DNA of 64,000 nt from Planococcus sp. MSAK28401 (GTDB lineage Bacteria; Bacillota; Bacilli; Bacillales_A; Planococcaceae): contig NZ_JAAMTH010000001.1 of NCBI RefSeq assembly GCF_018283455.1, positions 743,501 through 807,500 of the forward strand, read 5' to 3'. The translations under genes were made by a program, and so were the position numbers. Below the pieces are notes generated by a model. That model did no database searches. It was not told the origin of the DNA and was given only the letters and a program-made list of their open reading frames with translations. Below, one piece after another: positions 33,914-43,212 of this stretch. Each line of letters opens with the position of its first letter. Position 1 is the first letter of the stretch.

Positions 33914-36709
33914 ATGGAAAAAAATCAAACGAGATACTCCCGCTTGGCCCATATCACAAAATTAATCAATACAAACTTGGAGCTGCGCCCGTTGCTTGAA
34001 CAAGTGGTAATGGTCATTTCTGAAGAAGTGATGCGCTGTGATTCGGTAGGCATTTATTTGCCTCAAGAAGATGGAAGATTCCGTGGTTATGTAGGCAAGC
34101 CTGAAGTCATCAACGGCATGACACTCGATATGCATGTCGTGGATACGGACTATGATTTATTGGCGAAAGAAGTAATTGAGACGCAGCAAACCATCTATAT
34201 CCCTGACACTGCAAATGACCCTCGCCCAGACCCAAGGGCCGTTGCTGGCTTTGGCATTAAATCTTTATTGGCGCTTCCGATTTCTTATGAAGGCGAGTTG
34301 TATGGGCTGGTATTCTTATTCGATTACGGGATTCCCATGGAGTTGACGACCAATGAAATTCAAACGGTTGAAGCGTATGTCAACATGGCTGGAGTGGCCA
34401 TCAGGAATGTGAATAATTTAAAACGTAAAGAAAGCTTGTTGTCTGAGAAACAGATGCTTTTGGATTTGACGCGGGATTTGTCGATGAGTTCGTTGATGCC
34501 CGAGGTGATGGAGATTTGCCTTTACTATACTGGGAAGGTATTGAACAATGACAATATCGGAGTCCATTTATTGGATCCGGTGGCCGGCACCAAATTAAAG
34601 CCATCCCATTTAAGCGCTGAAAGTGAATGGGATGAAGAAGAATGGCTGGAAAGGCACAAGGAAATGGGATTTGACCCTTCGACAGATCCCGCGTTTGAAG
34701 CAGTCATGCGCTCCAAAAAACCGTTGTATATTCTGGATGTGGAAAAAGATAACCGGGTGAATCAGGAAATGTGCAAGGCATTCGGCATCGAACGGATGCT
34801 AATTCTTCCGTTTGTCACAATGGGGGAAATGCTCGGTGCTATGGTGCTTGTGAGTTTTGATAAAACCGAAGCAGTTTTCAGTGAATCGCATATTGATTTG
34901 GCGCAATCCATTGCTGAAGCAACCGCTTCAACCTTATCCAATTTGTTGTATATGGAGAAGCAGGAGATGTTGATCCAGGAAAGAACCTCAGAAATACGTG
35001 TGAAAAATATCGAGCTGAAACAAGTGATCGCCCAGTTGAAGAGTCTCGGGCGGGAAAATGAATTGGTTTTGAGTTCGGTGGAAGAAGGAATTTTCGGGCT
35101 TGATCTGGATGGCAAAATCACTTTTTGCAACCGGGCGGCAGAAGTAACATTGGGATATGCGAAAGGTGAACTGATAGGGCAGTGCTATAGCATCATTTTG
35201 AATAAAGATACTGAATTATCGACGGATTCGCTTTCCCTGAAACAGGATTTGAAGTTCCGGAAAAAGAACGGTCTCGAGTTTTCGGTAGAATATGTCGTGT
35301 CTTCTGTGAAGGAAGAAGGAAAGATGATCGGGGAAGTCGTGACATTCCGGGATATAACGAAAAGAAAGCAATTGGAAAAAGAAATTACCCATCTTGCTTA
35401 TTACGACCATTTGACGGACTTGCCGAATCGGGCATTGCTGGAGTATTTTCTAAAGCAGGAAATCGACAAAGCGAAATTAGCCGGGCAGAAATTAGCTGTG
35501 CTGTACCTGGATTTGGACCGCTTTAAAATCATCAATGACAGCCTTGGCCACAGCTATGGGGATATTTTATTGAAAGACGTCGCCAAACGGATAAGTCAAT
35601 ATGTGCCGGATCAGGCATTCGTTTCCCGCCAAGGAGGGGATGAATTCACCATTGTGCTGCCTGCGTTCGATAGCCTGGCAGAATTGATGGATTTAGTCGG
35701 ACGCTTAGTGGATTCATTTGCGGATGCATTCATATTGAAAGGAAACGAAGTTCATATCAAAGCCAGCATCGGAATCAGCATGTTTCCTGAAGATGGCGAA
35801 TCTGCAGAGATATTGATCAAAAATGCAGATGCCGCAATGTACAAGTCGAAGGAAAAATCCGGTACGTACTATCATTTCTTCAGAAGCGAGATGAATACCC
35901 GCAATATGGAAAGCATATTTCTTGAAAATGCATTGTATAAAGCATTGGAGAATGAAGAACTGTTGCTCCATTTCCAACCGCAAGTCGACTGCAGGACCGC
36001 AAGAGTTACAGGTGCCGAAGCATTGATTCGATGGAATCATCCGACCCGGGGCATGGTTTCCCCGATAGAATTTATACCGACAGCAGAAGCTACAGGGTTA
36101 ATTGTGCCTATCGGGAAATGGGTGTTGGAGAAGGCCTGCATCCAATTAAAGAAATGGCATGAAGAAGGCCGTACCGAGATGTCAGTTTCTGTGAATATGT
36201 CGGGGAGGCAATTTGAAGAGGATGATTTGGTTTCGATGATTGAAAGCATACTAATGGAAACTGGTGCAGCTCCTGAATGCCTGCATATTGAATTGACTGA
36301 AAACCAGATTTTCAGAAATACTCATATGACACTTGATAAAATGAGGGAACTCAAAATGCTGGGGGTCAAAATCGCACTGGATGACTTTGGTACGGGATAT
36401 TCATCGTTAGGGTATTTGAAAAATTTCCCAATCGACACATTGAAAATTGACCGATCTTTCATGGTCGATATTTTATCGAATAAAAACAACGCAGCCATTA
36501 CGAGCACGATCATTACGCTTGCGCAAAATCTAGATTTGAATGTTATTGCAGAAGGTGTCGAGACAAAAGAGCAGCTGGATTTTCTGGCTGCGAGAAATTG
36601 CTTTAACATTCAAGGGTATTATTACAGTAAACCTTTGGAAGTGGGAGAATTGGCAAAGTATATGAATCGGGTTGCGCCGATTTTGACTAGTGATTTTCCA
36701 CGTTCGTAA
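33914..36709 (+). CDS. GAF-GAF-PAS-GGDEF-EAL cyclic-di-GMP turnover protein
   Basis: A 931-residue soluble signalling protein. GAF domains span about 25-165 and 185-345, a short coiled linker follows, and a PAS domain lies at about 385-480 (LVLSSVEEGIFGLDLDGKITFCNRAAE). The GGDEF cyclase domain is at about 495-655 with an intact RQGGDEF motif. The EAL phosphodiesterase domain is at about 670-920 with GAEALIRWNHP, ELTENQ and the DDFGTGYSS loop. Both catalytic signatures look intact, so it could make or degrade c-di-GMP. There are no transmembrane segments; the GAF/PAS modules imply a cytoplasmic ligand or redox cue. Monocistronic. Confidence 0.95.
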   Translation: MEKNQTRYSRLAHITKLINTNLELRPLLEQVVMVISEEVMRCDSVGIYLPQEDGRFRGYVGKPEVINGMTLDMHVVDTDYDLLAKEVIETQQTIYIPDTANDPRPDPRAVAGFGIKSLLALPISYEGELYGLVFLFDYGIPMELTTNEIQTVEAYVNMAGVAIRNVNNLKRKESLLSEKQMLLDLTRDLSMSSLMPEVMEICLYYTGKVLNNDNIGVHLLDPVAGTKLKPSHLSAESEWDEEEWLERHKEMGFDPSTDPAFEAVMRSKKPLYILDVEKDNRVNQEMCKAFGIERMLILPFVTMGEMLGAMVLVSFDKTEAVFSESHIDLAQSIAEATASTLSNLLYMEKQEMLIQERTSEIRVKNIELKQVIAQLKSLGRENELVLSSVEEGIFGLDLDGKITFCNRAAEVTLGYAKGELIGQCYSIILNKDTELSTDSLSLKQDLKFRKKNGLEFSVEYVVSSVKEEGKMIGEVVTFRDITKRKQLEKEITHLAYYDHLTDLPNRALLEYFLKQEIDKAKLAGQKLAVLYLDLDRFKIINDSLGHSYGDILLKDVAKRISQYVPDQAFVSRQGGDEFTIVLPAFDSLAELMDLVGRLVDSFADAFILKGNEVHIKASIGISMFPEDGESAEILIKNADAAMYKSKEKSGTYYHFFRSEMNTRNMESIFLENALYKALENEELLLHFQPQVDCRTARVTGAEALIRWNHPTRGMVSPIEFIPTAEATGLIVPIGKWVLEKACIQLKKWHEEGRTEMSVSVNMSGRQFEEDDLVSMIESILMETGAAPECLHIELTENQIFRNTHMTLDKMRELKMLGVKIALDDFGTGYSSLGYLKNFPIDTLKIDRSFMVDILSNKNNAAITSTIITLAQNLDLNVIAEGVETKEQLDFLAARNCFNIQGYYYSKPLEVGELAKYMNRVAPILTSDFPRS

Positions 36710-36750
36710 CACGATTTAATAGGTATTTCAGTTATTTATAAAACATAATG

Positions 36751-36785
36751 AATCTCCTCCAGCCCACGCTGGCAGGAGATTTTTT
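36751..36785 (+). terminator. Terminator of the GGDEF-EAL gene
   Basis: AATCTCCT(CCAGC) pairs with (GCTGG)C-AGGAGATT around CCAC, with one bulge, followed by five T. Confidence 0.8.
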
Positions 36786-36949
36786 GTGCAGAAAATCCGA
36801 TACTTCAAAATTGACGGGCCGCAGCAATCGGAGTAGCTTAAAATCAATAAAACAACTCTTTCTGTGTGAGAAGCTTCATGAATGAATGATGAAAGATGTC
36901 ATTTGTTGAGGATTCGAGAAAATTGTGAGCTGTAGGAGGGGGCAGTGAA

Positions 36950-38674
36950 ATGATAAAAATCCTAAAAAACCTTAGTCCCTATAAATGGATTGTGTTAGGT
37001 GTCATTGCTTTGGTGTTTGCGCAGTCGATGGCGGAGCTGTTTTTGCCGACTTTAATGGCTGACATTATCGATAACGGAGTTGTTCAAGGGAACATCCCAT
37101 ATATTTGGAGAATCGGGGGCTGGATGCTTTTAGTATCTGCGGTCGGCGCTGGAGCAGCTGTCTTTGCCAGTTACTATTCAGCCAAGGCAGCGATGGGGCT
37201 CGGGCGCGATCTGCGGCAGAAAGTCTTCAAGCACGTCGGCCAATTTTCTTTGCAGGAATTCGATGAGGTAGGCACAGCTTCGCTTATCACGCGGACAACA
37301 AATGATATTACGCAAGTTCAGCAAGTCGTCATCATGATGCTGCGCATGGTCATCAGCGCACCGGTCATGCTGGTTGGCGGCTTGATTTTGGCAGTTTCAA
37401 AAGACGCACAATTATCTTTGGTCATCATTGGCGCGATGCCGGTATTAGCTGTGTCGATCCTGCTCATCCTGAAATACGGCATTCCATTGTTCCAGCAAGT
37501 GCAGAAACAGCTGGACGGCTTGAACTTGGTGGTGCGGGAAAATTTGACGGGCATCCGGGTCATCCGGGCTTTCAACCGCGAAACCGAAGAAAAAGCGCGC
37601 ATGCAAAAAGCCAACCGGGAGCTGGCAGATGTCTCCATTAAAGTGAATAAAGTGATGGCATTTTTGATGCCGGTCATGATGCTGGTCATGAACATGACTG
37701 TCGTCGCCGTCATTTGGTTCGGCGGCATCCGCATCAGCAACGGGGCCATGCAAATCGGGGATTTGATGGCGTTTATCCAATACGTCATGATGATCATGTT
37801 CGCACTTGTAATGGCGTCTTTTATGTTTGTCATGATTCCGCGAGCTGCCGTGTCAGCTAAGCGCATCAACGAAGTGTTGGAGATGCAGCCAGCGTTCCAA
37901 GATCTTGGCACGAAAAAAGCGGACCGCGAGCGTGGCACCTTGGAATTTGAAGATGTGACGTTTTATTATCCGGGAGCATCTGAGCCGGCGCTATCGAATG
38001 TCAATTTCACAGCAAAGGCTGGAGAAATGACCGCATTGATCGGAGGTACAGGTTCCGGCAAGTCAACACTCGTTAATCTGGTGCCACGTTTTTATGAGGC
38101 CACAAGCGGCACGATTCGTGTCAACGGTGTCGATATACAGGAAGCCCCCCAGCAAGAAATCCGGTCAAAAATCGGTTTTGTGCCACAAAAATCCATTCTT
38201 TTCACAGGAACGATTGCGGACAATATCCGTTTCGGCAAGCAGGACGCGAGCCAATCGGAGTTGGATCAGGCAGCAAGCATTGCGCAGGCACAGGAATTCA
38301 TCAATCGAATGGAAGGCGGTTATGCAGCTGAAATCGAGCAGGGCGGTTCGAATCTATCCGGTGGGCAGAAACAGCGTTTGTCGATTGCCCGTGCGTTGAT
38401 CCGTAAACCGGATTTGTACATTTTCGATGATAGCTTTTCCGCACTTGATTTCAAGACGGACGCCAAGCTGCGTAAAGCGTTGAAAAATGAAACGAAAAAT
38501 GCCACGGTGCTATTGGTCGCCCAGCGTGTCAGCACAGTCGTTGACGCAGACCGCATCCTTGTTTTGGAAAAAGGACGTGTGGTAGGCATGGGAACCCATG
38601 ATGAGCTGTTGGAATCCAATGAAGTGTACCGTGAAATTGCGCTATCCCAGTTGTCAGAGGAGGAGATCGCATGA
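36950..38674 (+). CDS. Heterodimeric ABC exporter, subunit with degenerate ATP site
   Basis: A 574-residue type IV (drug/lipid) exporter half: six hydrophobic segments (1-310), then a nucleotide-binding domain with GGTGSGKST, LSGGQKQRLSIARA and Walker B LYIFDDSFSALD. The catalytic glutamate after Walker B is replaced by Asp (FDDS), as in one half of asymmetric heterodimers such as YfiB/YfiC, BmrC/BmrD and TM287/288. Its signature LSGGQ completes the active site of the partner. The stop overlaps the partner's ATG by 4 bp. GTAGGAGGGGG precedes ATG 36950. Substrate unknown. Confidence 0.92.
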   Translation: MIKILKNLSPYKWIVLGVIALVFAQSMAELFLPTLMADIIDNGVVQGNIPYIWRIGGWMLLVSAVGAGAAVFASYYSAKAAMGLGRDLRQKVFKHVGQFSLQEFDEVGTASLITRTTNDITQVQQVVIMMLRMVISAPVMLVGGLILAVSKDAQLSLVIIGAMPVLAVSILLILKYGIPLFQQVQKQLDGLNLVVRENLTGIRVIRAFNRETEEKARMQKANRELADVSIKVNKVMAFLMPVMMLVMNMTVVAVIWFGGIRISNGAMQIGDLMAFIQYVMMIMFALVMASFMFVMIPRAAVSAKRINEVLEMQPAFQDLGTKKADRERGTLEFEDVTFYYPGASEPALSNVNFTAKAGEMTALIGGTGSGKSTLVNLVPRFYEATSGTIRVNGVDIQEAPQQEIRSKIGFVPQKSILFTGTIADNIRFGKQDASQSELDQAASIAQAQEFINRMEGGYAAEIEQGGSNLSGGQKQRLSIARALIRKPDLYIFDDSFSALDFKTDAKLRKALKNETKNATVLLVAQRVSTVVDADRILVLEKGRVVGMGTHDELLESNEVYREIALSQLSEEEIA

Positions 38675-40497
38675 GCCAAATGGGACCTCCACGCCCTGGA
38701 GCGAGTATGCCGGCGGAAAAAGCGAAAGATTTCAAAGGAACTTTCCGCCGGCTCGTCTCTTATTTGAAACCGCGCAGGAAAAAATTAGCGGCGGTCTTTA
38801 TCGTTGCGATCCTTAGTACCGTTTTCGCAATTATCGGTCCGAAAATCATGGGGATGGCAATCACCGAATTATTCGAAGGCGCTTACGGCCAATTGCAAGG
38901 GGTGCCTGGCGGGGGCATCGACTTTGGTGTTATCGGCCAGATCCTTGCTGTGCTTGCTGGACTGTATTTGTTCAGCAGCCTGTTCAGTTATATCCAGCAG
39001 TATATGATGTCAACGGTGGCGCAGGACACGGTCTATGATTTGCGTCAGGATGTCAATAAAAAGCTGGAGAAATTGCCGCTCGAGTATTTTGACGGCCGGC
39101 CAAATGGCGAAACCTTAAGCCGCATGACCAATGATATCGACACCATCGGCAGCACTTTGCAGCAAAGCTTGACGCAATTCATCACGTCCATCGTGACGCT
39201 CGTCGGGATTCTCGTGATGATGCTGACAATCAGCCCTTTGCTGACTTTGATCGCAGTCGTGTCCTTGCCGCTGTCGTTATTTGTCATCGGGCCGATTTTA
39301 AAACGATCACAGAAATACTTCAGCAGCCAGCAAAAAAATCTCGGTCGCCTCAATGGCCACGTCGAGGAGATGTACACCGGCCATCAAGTGGTCAAAGCGT
39401 TCGGACATGAAGCCAAATCGAACGAACAATTCGATGCGGTCAATGATGAGCTGTATGACGCCGGACGCAAAGCGCAGTTCATCTCCGGGATCATCATGCC
39501 GATGATGAGTTTGATCGGCAATTTGAGCTATGTGCTGATCAGCATCGTCGGCGGTGTATTGGTCATCCAGCGCTCCATTTCAATCGGGGATATCCAGGCA
39601 TTCATTACCTATTCCAAACAATTCACCCAGCCGATCACCCAGACGGCCAACATTGCCAACATCATCCAGTCGACGGTAGCCGCAGCGGAGCGGGTATTTG
39701 AACTATTGGACGAGCAAGAGGAAGTGGAGGCAGTGACGACCTCTGTATTGGCACGGGCAAAAGGAGCAGTGGCCTTTGAAGATGTCGACTTTGGCTATGG
39801 CGATAACTTGCTGATTGAAGGGATGAACATCGATGTCCAGCCGGGGCAAACGGTGGCAATTGTCGGGCCTACCGGCGCTGGTAAAACGACGTTAATCAAT
39901 TTATTGATGCGTTTCTACGAACTGAAAGGCGGCCGCATCACCATCGACGGCCTGGATTCACGGCAGATGGCACGCCATGAGCTGCGCCACAACTTCGGCA
40001 TGGTGCTGCAGGATACGTGGCTCTTTAACGGCACGATTCGTGACAATATCGGCTACGGCAAAACCGGCGCTTCTGAAGAAGAAATTTATGCAGCGGCACA
40101 AGCGGCACATGCCGATCATTTTATCCGGACTTTACCGGATGGCTACGACACAGTGATAAACCAAGAGGTATCGAATATATCACAAGGGCAAAAGCAATTA
40201 TTGACCATTGCCCGCGCGATCCTCGCCGATCCGCCGATAATGATCTTGGACGAAGCTACTTCGAGTGTCGATACAAGGACGGAAATCTTGATCCAGCAGG
40301 CGATGAACCGCTTGATGGCAGGGCGCACGAGTTTTGTCATCGCACATCGGCTGTCGACGATCAAGCATGCCGACCTGATCCTGGTCATGGATCAAGGGAA
40401 AGTCATTGAACAGGGCACGCATCAACAGCTGCTCGACAAAGATGGCTTTTATGCGGATTTGTACCGCAGCCAGTTTTCAGCGAAAGTGGCAATTTAA
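38671..40497 (+). CDS. Heterodimeric ABC exporter, subunit with canonical catalytic site
   Basis: The 608-residue partner. A hydrophilic N-terminal extension (about 35 residues) and six hydrophobic segments precede a nucleotide-binding domain with GPTGAGKTT and canonical Walker B IMILDEATSSVD, but a variant signature ISQGQKQLLTIARA. This complements the neighbouring subunit exactly: one good ATP site (its own Walker A/B with the partner LSGGQ) and one degenerate site. Translation is coupled (ATGA) and a strong terminator follows. It is likely a multidrug or lipid exporter. Confidence 0.93.
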   Translation: MSQMGPPRPGASMPAEKAKDFKGTFRRLVSYLKPRRKKLAAVFIVAILSTVFAIIGPKIMGMAITELFEGAYGQLQGVPGGGIDFGVIGQILAVLAGLYLFSSLFSYIQQYMMSTVAQDTVYDLRQDVNKKLEKLPLEYFDGRPNGETLSRMTNDIDTIGSTLQQSLTQFITSIVTLVGILVMMLTISPLLTLIAVVSLPLSLFVIGPILKRSQKYFSSQQKNLGRLNGHVEEMYTGHQVVKAFGHEAKSNEQFDAVNDELYDAGRKAQFISGIIMPMMSLIGNLSYVLISIVGGVLVIQRSISIGDIQAFITYSKQFTQPITQTANIANIIQSTVAAAERVFELLDEQEEVEAVTTSVLARAKGAVAFEDVDFGYGDNLLIEGMNIDVQPGQTVAIVGPTGAGKTTLINLLMRFYELKGGRITIDGLDSRQMARHELRHNFGMVLQDTWLFNGTIRDNIGYGKTGASEEEIYAAAQAAHADHFIRTLPDGYDTVINQEVSNISQGQKQLLTIARAILADPPIMILDEATSSVDTRTEILIQQAMNRLMAGRTSFVIAHRLSTIKHADLILVMDQGKVIEQGTHQQLLDKDGFYADLYRSQFSAKVAI

Positions 40498-40501
40498 AAT
40501 C

Positions 40502-40540
40502 AAAAAAGCCTTCGTGCAGAGGATGCACGAAGGCTTTTTT
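40502..40540. terminator. Bidirectional terminator
   Basis: A perfect 17-bp stem AAAAAAGCCTTCGTGCA / TGCACGAAGGCTTTTTT serves the exporter operon from the left and the methyltransferase gene from the right. Confidence 0.9.
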
Positions 40541-40560
40541 GGTAGTGTGCGAAACTTGAA

Positions 40561-41154
40561 TCAATGCGGTTTCCGGCTCTCAATGGTCAAAAACAGTCCG
40601 CCGTAATAGGATTCTACCTTCACAATTTCCAGAGGGGAGCGATTCACCAAATCGAGTGTATCGCGGTTCAAATGGCAGCCGTCACATAGCTTTTTCCAGA
40701 CGGGTGTCAAGGATTCCTGGGTTTTGCCCATGAGCGGCTGGTCCATTTTGACGTGCTCGAACATGAGGATTTGGGCGCCGGGCTTGCTGACGCGGTAGAT
40801 TTCTTCGAGTGCTTTGACCGGGTCTGGAATCGTGCAGAATACCAAAGTCGCGACGACGGTATCGAAGGTTTCATCGGCAAAGGGCAGTTTTTCAGCGACT
40901 GCTTTGTACGTGCGAATCGGCGTCTTCGACTGTCGGATGCGTTTGCCGGCCTGTTTGCTCATCTCCGGATTTGGTTCGATGGCATCGACCCGTTCGGCAT
41001 TTTGATAATAGCGGAAGTTTGCACCTGTTCCGAAGCCGATTTCGAGCACATGCCCTTGCGCTTTTTGAACCAGGCCGGCGCGGATTTTTTCAAAACGCGT
41101 CTTCTCGAGCGGTTTCATGGCCGTATCGTATATATGCGGTAAAAATCCAGCCAT
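40561..41154 (-). CDS. Class I SAM-dependent methyltransferase
   Basis: A 197-residue cytosolic methyltransferase of the Methyltransf_11 type. The SAM loop is VLEIGFGTGANFRYY (motif I), the acidic residue is in VDAIEPNPEM, and motif IV/V is FDTVVATLVFCTIPDP. ATG 41154 is preferred over upstream in-frame codons: it follows ACAGGAGTTGATCACT, and the family begins near MAGFLPHIYDTAMKPLE. Similarity in style to phospholipid or ubiquinone/menaquinone-type methyltransferases is noted but does not fix the substrate. Divergent from the carotenoid gene. Confidence 0.82.
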   Translation of the reverse strand: MAGFLPHIYDTAMKPLEKTRFEKIRAGLVQKAQGHVLEIGFGTGANFRYYQNAERVDAIEPNPEMSKQAGKRIRQSKTPIRTYKAVAEKLPFADETFDTVVATLVFCTIPDPVKALEEIYRVSKPGAQILMFEHVKMDQPLMGKTQESLTPVWKKLCDGCHLNRDTLDLVNRSPLEIVKVESYYGGLFLTIESRKPH

Positions 41155-41242
41155 AGTGATCAACTCCTGTCTTGTGTATTGCGTCTTTCTATACCATTCC
41201 ACTTTGCTGGTCAATGTCCTGTTTATTCCTGAAATGAACGGT

Positions 41243-41270
41243 TTGTCTAAGATTATACAAAAACTATACA
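41243..41270 (+). promoter_or_regulatory. Possible sigma-A promoter of the carotenoid oxidase gene
   Basis: TTGTCT (41243-41248), 16-bp spacer, TATACA (41265-41270). It would give a leader of about 125 nt before ATG 41401. Moderate match only. Confidence 0.4.
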
Positions 41271-41400
41271 ATCAGCGTTTTTAAGCTTATTATGAAGGGA
41301 ATAACAAGGACAATGGCAAGGTATTGAAGAAATCTCCGTACAGGCGGTTTTAGTGTAAAAAAGAAGGATACATATTTCATTATAAAGGGGCGGTACATAT

Positions 41401-42903
41401 ATGGGGGAAGCGAAGAAATCCGTAATCGTGATCGGAGGCGGCCTTGGGGGCTTGTCGGCGGCGATTTCATTGCAGCAAAAAGGCTATGAGGTTTCGTTAT
41501 ATGAAAAGAACGAGCATATCGGTGGGAAAGTGAACCGTTTGGAGCGGGACGGCTTCGGTTTTGACCTGGGCCCGTCTATTTTGACGATGCCGCATATTTT
41601 CGATCGCTTGTTCCAAGGCAGCGGCAAGAAAATGACGGATTATGTGCCGATGCAGCGCTTAGAGCGTGAGTGGCGCTCGTTTTTCCCGGACGGCACGGTG
41701 ATCGATCTGTACCATGACCTTCATTTGATGGAGCGGGCGAACCCGGCACTGTCAAAAAAGGACATGAAGGAATACTACGCGCTGCTCAAGTACGCGAAGC
41801 GGATTTACGAAACGACCGAGCGCAGCTATTTGAAGGAAGGCTTTGAATCGCCGAAGGAGGCCGTCGCACAAAACGGCATCCTTGCGACTCTGACCGGATT
41901 CGATTTGACCTCGACGATGTACAGCGCGATTTCCAAGCGCATCAATAATCCTCATTTGCGCGACATGCTGTCGTATTACGTAAAATACGTGGGGTCTTCG
42001 CCGTATAGCGCACCCGCCGTGCTCAATATGATGATCTATATGCAACACGCGCAAGGTTGCTGGTATGTGCCGGGCGGCATGCATAACTTAGCTGGCGGCA
42101 TGGAGAAATTGGCGCGTGAAGAAGGCGTACAGATCCATACCGGCATGGGCGTGATTCGTGCCTTGACGAGTGCAGAAGGCAAGATCACCGGCGTCGAACT
42201 CGAAGACGGCAGCTTCCAAACCGCTGATTATTACGTATCGAATATGGAAGTCATCCCGTTCTATCAAAAAATGGTCAAAGCGGAGCATGAGTTTGTCGAT
42301 AAGCTCGAGAAGAAATACGAACCGGCAAGTTCCGGGCTCGTCTTGCATCTCGGCGTCAAGAAAACCTATCCACAATTGAACCACCACAATTTCTTCTTCT
42401 CGGACAATTTAAAAGAGCAGATGGACAAGGTGTTCGAGCGTCATGAGTTGCCCGACGACCCGACAATCTATCTCGTCAACGTCAATAAGACCGACCCGAC
42501 GCAGGCGCCGGAAGGGCATGAAAATATAAAAATTCTTCCGCATATCCCGTATATCCAGGACAACCCGTTCACACCGGAACAGTACAAGGAATTCGAAGAG
42601 CGTGTCATCGATAAGCTCGAACGTATGGGGCTCGACGGCTTGCGCTACAATATCGTCGTACGGGATGTCTGGACGCCGCATGATATCGAACGCGTCTACG
42701 GTTCGGACCGCGGCGCGATTTATGGAACGGTCTCCGACAAGAATAAAAATGGCGGCTTCAAACACAAAAAGCAAAGCGAACTATACGACAATCTGTATTT
42801 TGTCGGCGGTACGGTCAACCCAGGCGGCGGCATGCCGATGGTGACCTTGAGCGGCCAGCAAGTGAGCGATAAGATCGTTAAACGCGACCAGACGAAAAAA
42901 TGA
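41401..42903 (+). CDS. crtP: CrtP/CrtNb-type diaponeurosporene oxidase (C30 carotenoid pathway)
   Basis: A 500-residue FAD-dependent carotenoid oxidase. The N-terminal dinucleotide fold is VIVIGGGLGGLSAAISLQQKGYEVSLYEKN; GGKVNRLERDGFGFDLGPSILTMP and the C-terminal FVGGTVNPGGGMPMVTLSGQQ are the CrtI/CrtN superfamily signatures. From recalled family sequences it resembles staphylococcal CrtP, which oxidises the terminal methyl of 4,4'-diaponeurosporene, more than the CrtN desaturase. Planococcaceae make yellow-orange glycosylated C30 acid carotenoids, so the role fits. No crtM, crtN, crtQ or aldehyde dehydrogenase gene is nearby. RBS AAAGGGGCGG. Confidence 0.82.
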   Translation: MGEAKKSVIVIGGGLGGLSAAISLQQKGYEVSLYEKNEHIGGKVNRLERDGFGFDLGPSILTMPHIFDRLFQGSGKKMTDYVPMQRLEREWRSFFPDGTVIDLYHDLHLMERANPALSKKDMKEYYALLKYAKRIYETTERSYLKEGFESPKEAVAQNGILATLTGFDLTSTMYSAISKRINNPHLRDMLSYYVKYVGSSPYSAPAVLNMMIYMQHAQGCWYVPGGMHNLAGGMEKLAREEGVQIHTGMGVIRALTSAEGKITGVELEDGSFQTADYYVSNMEVIPFYQKMVKAEHEFVDKLEKKYEPASSGLVLHLGVKKTYPQLNHHNFFFSDNLKEQMDKVFERHELPDDPTIYLVNVNKTDPTQAPEGHENIKILPHIPYIQDNPFTPEQYKEFEERVIDKLERMGLDGLRYNIVVRDVWTPHDIERVYGSDRGAIYGTVSDKNKNGGFKHKKQSELYDNLYFVGGTVNPGGGMPMVTLSGQQVSDKIVKRDQTKK

Positions 42904-43051
42904 CTGCCGGTTTTTCTTTTGACTTAAACTTCACGGGCAGTCGCTCAATTTTCTGCTTGAGCCGTACTTGAAAAAATTCTAAGGAAACCGATGGTCCAAA
43001 TAATTAGAGCATAGACGATTTATTAAACGGTGGCTTATCATTTGGGCTTTC

Positions 43052-43088
43052 ACCGCTTCCGCTGCAACAGCAGCAGGAGCGGTTTTTT
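43052..43088 (+). terminator. Terminator of the carotenoid oxidase gene
   Basis: ACCGCTTCCGCTGC (43052-43065) pairs at 12 of 14 positions with GCAGCAGGAGCGGT (43070-43083) around AACA, then six T. It lies 150 bp after the stop. The remaining bases of 42904-43212 show no gene; GACTGCC/GGCAGTC (42902-42942) is a weaker hairpin right at the stop. Confidence 0.75.
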
Positions 43089-43212
43089 ATTTGCCACTAT
43101 CAATGCGGTGAACTTTTTTAAGGCTACAACGAAGTGCTTGCAGTTTCCCATCTCAGCCTAAAGGTCTTCTGGCTTCTTCATCGAATAGTTAGGGGAAAAG
43201 GAGAGGGTGAAG

